Shown in pieces: positions 5,210-6,309 of a stretch of DNA of 6,309 bases (positions are counted from its first letter, which is position 1; every line of letters starts with the position of its first letter). The notes under the pieces were generated by a model that saw only the letters and a program-made list of their open reading frames with translations, was not told where the DNA came from and did not search any database. The position numbers and the translations under genes were made by a program. This stretch comes from Eggerthellaceae bacterium (GTDB taxonomy: Bacteria > Actinomycetota > Coriobacteriia > Coriobacteriales > Eggerthellaceae): positions 1 through 6,309 of the forward strand of contig CAAEDC010000003.1 of the NCBI GenBank assembly GCA_900754495.1, in the 5' to 3' direction.

Positions 5210-5265
5210 AACAACTGTCAGCGGGGCGGATGCTCCGAAAGAAGAACGAAGGAGCGGACGCACCG

Positions 5266-5298
5266 ATGAAGCCCCTCTTCTTGCTGACCCGGCGGTGA
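5266..5298 (+). CDS. Possible 10-aa leader-type peptide MKPLFLLTRR
   Basis: ATG at 5266 opens a ten-codon frame ending at TGA 5296-5298, with AAGGAG (5249-5254) 11 nt upstream. The GGAGC part of that site pairs with GCTCC at 5232-5236 in the predicted fold, and codons 2-4 contain the GCCCC arm of the outer stem, so translation and folding would interfere. The peptide is unrecognised. Translation is speculative. Confidence 0.25.
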   Translation: MKPLFLLTRR

Positions 5299-5338
5299 AG
5301 GTTCCTCTCTCGTCTGACCTCGTCACCGCACAACTGAA

Positions 5339-5382
5339 GCCGGCGAGGGTCTCCCCCTCTCCCTCGCCGGCCATTCCTTTTT
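5339..5382 (+). terminator. Intrinsic terminator of the candidate small RNA
   Basis: GCCGGCGAGGG (5339-5349) and CCCTCGCCGGC (5361-5371) form a perfect 11-bp GC-rich stem with an 11-nt pyrimidine loop. CATTCC and then five T (5378-5382) follow. The six-base gap before the T-run is slightly long, but the stem is very strong. Confidence 0.75.
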
Positions 5383-5570
5383 CTCACTCGATCCCCCTTT
5401 GATCGCACGTGGACAGCGTCGCCCGTACTTTGGTTGACGTTTCCTGTCGGTCCCTCAACCGCCGCCAAGGCGAAGTCGCGATGCCTGCGTGACTGGCGAG
5501 GGGCAGGGCGGGCTGCGCGTTGCCCGCCGGCGTGGAAGAAAAAAAAGGAAGCGGGCAGCCTTCGCTGCAA

Positions 5571-5603
5571 AATGAGAAAAAGTGACTGTCCCTTTTTCTC
5601 ATT
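5571..5603. repeat. Palindromic repeat copy 3 (most complete)
   Basis: AATGAGAAAAAG (5571-5582) and CTTTTTCTCATT (5592-5603) are perfect 12-bp complements; after one T/C mismatch two more pairs close a CTG loop. The A-run on one side and T-run on the other give a bidirectional terminator shape. Copies 1 and 2 after feoB share the core, so this is a dispersed intergenic repeat, probably REP-like. It separates the small-RNA unit from the regulator promoter. Confidence 0.7.
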
Positions 5604-5631
5604 CCCTCGTTCGGCGTGGTTGTTCGCCATG

Positions 5632-5650
5632 CTATCAGGTGTGATAGGAT
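5632..5650 (+). promoter_or_regulatory. Promoter and palindromic operator of the DtxR-family gene
   Basis: CTATCA (5632-5637) and TGATAG (5642-5647) form a perfect 6-6 palindrome around GGTG. The right arm overlaps an extended -10, TGATAGGAT (5642-5650); a weak -35, TTGTTC (5620-5625), stands 19 bp away. A protein bound to the palindrome would occlude the promoter, as expected for autoregulation. Part of the motif (CTATC) recurs at 6179. Confidence 0.45.
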
Positions 5651-5706
5651 GAAGAATACGCATAAACGAGGGGCGTTTCGCGAGTGGGCGAGAGAGGGTG
5701 ATCTCC

Positions 5707-6090
5707 TTGGAGAAGATGTCCAAATCTCACGAGGACTATCTGGAGGCTATCGTCATGCTGGGAGGCAGGACCGATGTGCCCATCCGCTCGGTCGACGTCG
5801 CCACGAAGATGGGCGTCTCCAAGGCGTCGGTCAACAAGGCGGTCAACGCTCTGAAGGAGAAGGGCCTGGTCGATCAGCCGTATTACGGCGATATCACCCT
5901 CACCGACGACGGATACGAATACGGCCAGTCGATCCTGGACCGCCATCATCTGCTGTTCACCTTCCTCACCAAGGTGCTCGGCATCCCCGAGGAGCGCGCC
6001 GACGAGGAGGCGTGCATCATGGAGCATGCCATCAGCGACGACTCCTTCGAGAAATGGACCGCCTACATCAAATCGCTGGATCTGGGTTAG
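5707..6090 (+). CDS. DtxR/MntR-family metal-dependent transcriptional repressor
   Basis: This 127-aa protein binds a divalent metal, dimerises and represses metal-uptake genes. Residues 5-65 form the winged helix, with recognition helix VSKASVNKAVNALKEKGLV; residues 70-127 are the metal/dimer domain. Likely ligands are D10 and E13 (HEDYLEAI), H80 (RHH) and C103, E106, H107 (CIMEH). D10 occupies the MntR Asp position while C103 matches the DtxR Cys, so Fe(II) or Mn(II) specificity cannot be read off. The DtxR second-site residues Glu83 and His98 are replaced (F84, D99). The C-terminal SH3-like domain of full DtxR/IdeR is absent. TTG at 5707 is chosen because AGAGAGGGTGATC, which extends pairing to 16S rRNA, ends 3 nt before it; ATG 5716 has GGAG only 3 nt away and GTG 5698 sits on the site. 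It is the likely regulator of the feo genes. Confidence 0.9.
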   Translation: MEKMSKSHEDYLEAIVMLGGRTDVPIRSVDVATKMGVSKASVNKAVNALKEKGLVDQPYYGDITLTDDGYEYGQSILDRHHLLFTFLTKVLGIPEERADEEACIMEHAISDDSFEKWTAYIKSLDLG

Positions 6091-6126
6091 GCGCTCTGGA
6101 TCGGGTGGTCGGATCAGGCGCAGGTG

Positions 6127-6141
6127 TGAACAATACGTTCA
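6127..6141. repeat. Short inverted repeat downstream of the regulator
   Basis: TGAAC (6127-6131) and GTTCA (6137-6141) flank AATAC. It lies 37 nt after the regulator stop. No T-tract follows, and the arms are short enough to be chance; an operator for the next promoter is possible. Confidence 0.25.
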
Positions 6142-6176
6142 GTATCACTCGCAAGGTTCGGGGCGGCGCGTCCGTG

Positions 6177-6196
6177 TGCTATCCTAAATAGGTTAG
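6177..6196 (+). promoter_or_regulatory. Extended -10 promoter overlapped by a DtxR-like near-palindrome
   Basis: TGCTATCCT (6177-6185) is an extended -10 element without a clear -35. CTATCCTAAATAGGTTAG (6179-6196) equals its own reverse complement at 14 of 18 positions. Its right side ATAGGTTAG (6188-6196) matches 8 of the first 9 bases of the DtxR/IdeR box. It would drive the gene at the right edge, starting near 6192. Confidence 0.45.
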
Positions 6197-6266
6197 AAAA
6201 AACGCAATCTAGCCCGGCATTATACGAACCACCACCGAACCACGATGCAGATAGGGGCGTTTCCCG

Positions 6267-6309
6267 TTGACCCGCACAGCTTCCATCGTTTCCTTCGACG
6301 ACGCCAAAC
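6267..6309 (+). CDS. 5' end of an unidentified gene (partial)
   Basis: TTG at 6267 has AGGGG (6253-6257) 9 nt upstream and opens a frame (MTRTASIVSFDDAK) that runs off the window. A competing ATG at 6244 in another frame lacks a ribosome-binding site. Fourteen residues do not identify a family. The upstream promoter with a DtxR-like near-palindrome suggests a metal-regulated gene. Confidence 0.4.
   Translation, partial: MTRTASIVSFDDAK

Larger units (their letters stand above)
5216..5384 (+). ncRNA. Candidate ~170-nt structured small RNA or terminated leader
   Basis: A good promoter starts this unit and a strong intrinsic terminator ends it. Visible stems are GGGGC/GCCCC (5223-5227 with 5271-5275) enclosing GCTCC/GGAGC (5232-5236 with 5251-5255), then GCGGTGA/TCACCGC (5292-5298 with 5323-5329) extended by AGGT/ACCT, and finally the 11-bp terminator stem. 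I do not recognise a known RNA family: it lacks the long end-to-end pairing of 6S RNA and the conserved core of SRP RNA. It contains a 10-codon ORF whose ribosome-binding site is partly inside the second stem. Its position upstream of a DtxR-family gene and its half-site suggest a metal-regulated RNA. Alternatively it is a leader whose read-through would reach the regulator gene 320 nt further on. Confidence 0.45.
4672..5706. other. 1-kb repeat-rich stretch without a convincing long gene
   Basis: No open frame here has recognisable protein sequence; the longest ones cross terminators and inverted repeats. The stretch holds 21-bp tandem units, two related inverted repeats sharing CTAAATCG, a tiny ORF with a strong ribosome-binding site, a G-biased repeat zone, a promoter-RNA-terminator unit, a palindromic repeat and the regulator promoter. 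Between 5383 and 5570 I see only a 7-bp hairpin (GGCGGGC 5507-5513 with GCCCGCC 5522-5528), a 6-bp one (5432-5437 with 5455-5460) and an A-run at 5539-5546. Confidence 0.6.

Noticed and set aside
4881..5723. Minus-strand open frame of 280 codons
   Set aside because: It runs through the inverted repeat, the small-RNA promoter and terminator, a palindromic repeat and the regulator promoter. The sequence is Pro/Arg-rich with no recognisable domain.
5616..6191. Plus-strand open frame of 191 codons overlapping the regulator
   Set aside because: The DtxR-family protein in the other frame has clear motifs; this frame is Arg/Gly/His-rich and passes through both its promoter and the next one.

Overview
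The window is high-GC DNA from a bacterium, most likely an anaerobic actinomycete of the Coriobacteriia/Eggerthellaceae type. That placement is an inference from GC-rich codon use, the duplicated FeoA plus FeoB plus Cys-rich membrane protein layout usual in gut anaerobes, and the intergenic palindromes; no marker gene proves it. The core is a ferrous-iron uptake locus on the + strand: two FeoA-like proteins (1064-1366 and 1505-1741), the FeoB GTPase/permease (1845-4193) and a small FeoB-associated Cys-rich membrane protein (4426-4671). About 1 kb downstream lies a DtxR-family metal-dependent repressor (5707-6090).

Left edge (1-1063): the last codons of a + strand gene with a Lys-rich tail; a perfect 10-bp hairpin; a minus-strand peptide deformylase-like gene (279-692) whose HExxH motif reads HAIDH; and a 371-nt divergent spacer holding a 24-bp tandem repeat, a possible promoter and a good DtxR/IdeR-like box (1034-1052) just before feoA1.

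Feo locus (1064-4671): the genes are not tightly packed. An intrinsic terminator (1779-1802) separates feoA2 from feoB, which has its own operator-like sequence (1813-1831). The 232-nt gap after feoB is filled with hairpins, including two copies of a short palindromic repeat and a triplet of complementary segments that can form two mutually exclusive stems.

Region 4672-5706 has no convincing long gene. In order it holds three 21-nt tandem units, a 16-bp inverted repeat with a nested 8-bp hairpin, a tiny ORF behind a strong ribosome-binding site, a related 12-bp inverted repeat, a G-biased stretch with degenerate repeats, and a well-formed sigma-70-type promoter (5181-5209) followed by about 170 nt of structured sequence ending in a strong intrinsic terminator. 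The last looks like a small RNA or a terminated leader. A third palindromic repeat (5571-5603) and a palindrome-bearing promoter (5632-5650) precede the regulator.

Right edge (6091-6309): an extended -10 promoter overlapped by a near-palindrome resembling a DtxR box, then the probable start of another gene that leaves the window.

Working model (inference): the DtxR-type repressor senses Fe(II) or Mn(II), controls feoA1 and possibly feoB, itself, the small RNA and the right-edge gene, while FeoB with its FeoA partners and the Cys-rich protein imports Fe(II).
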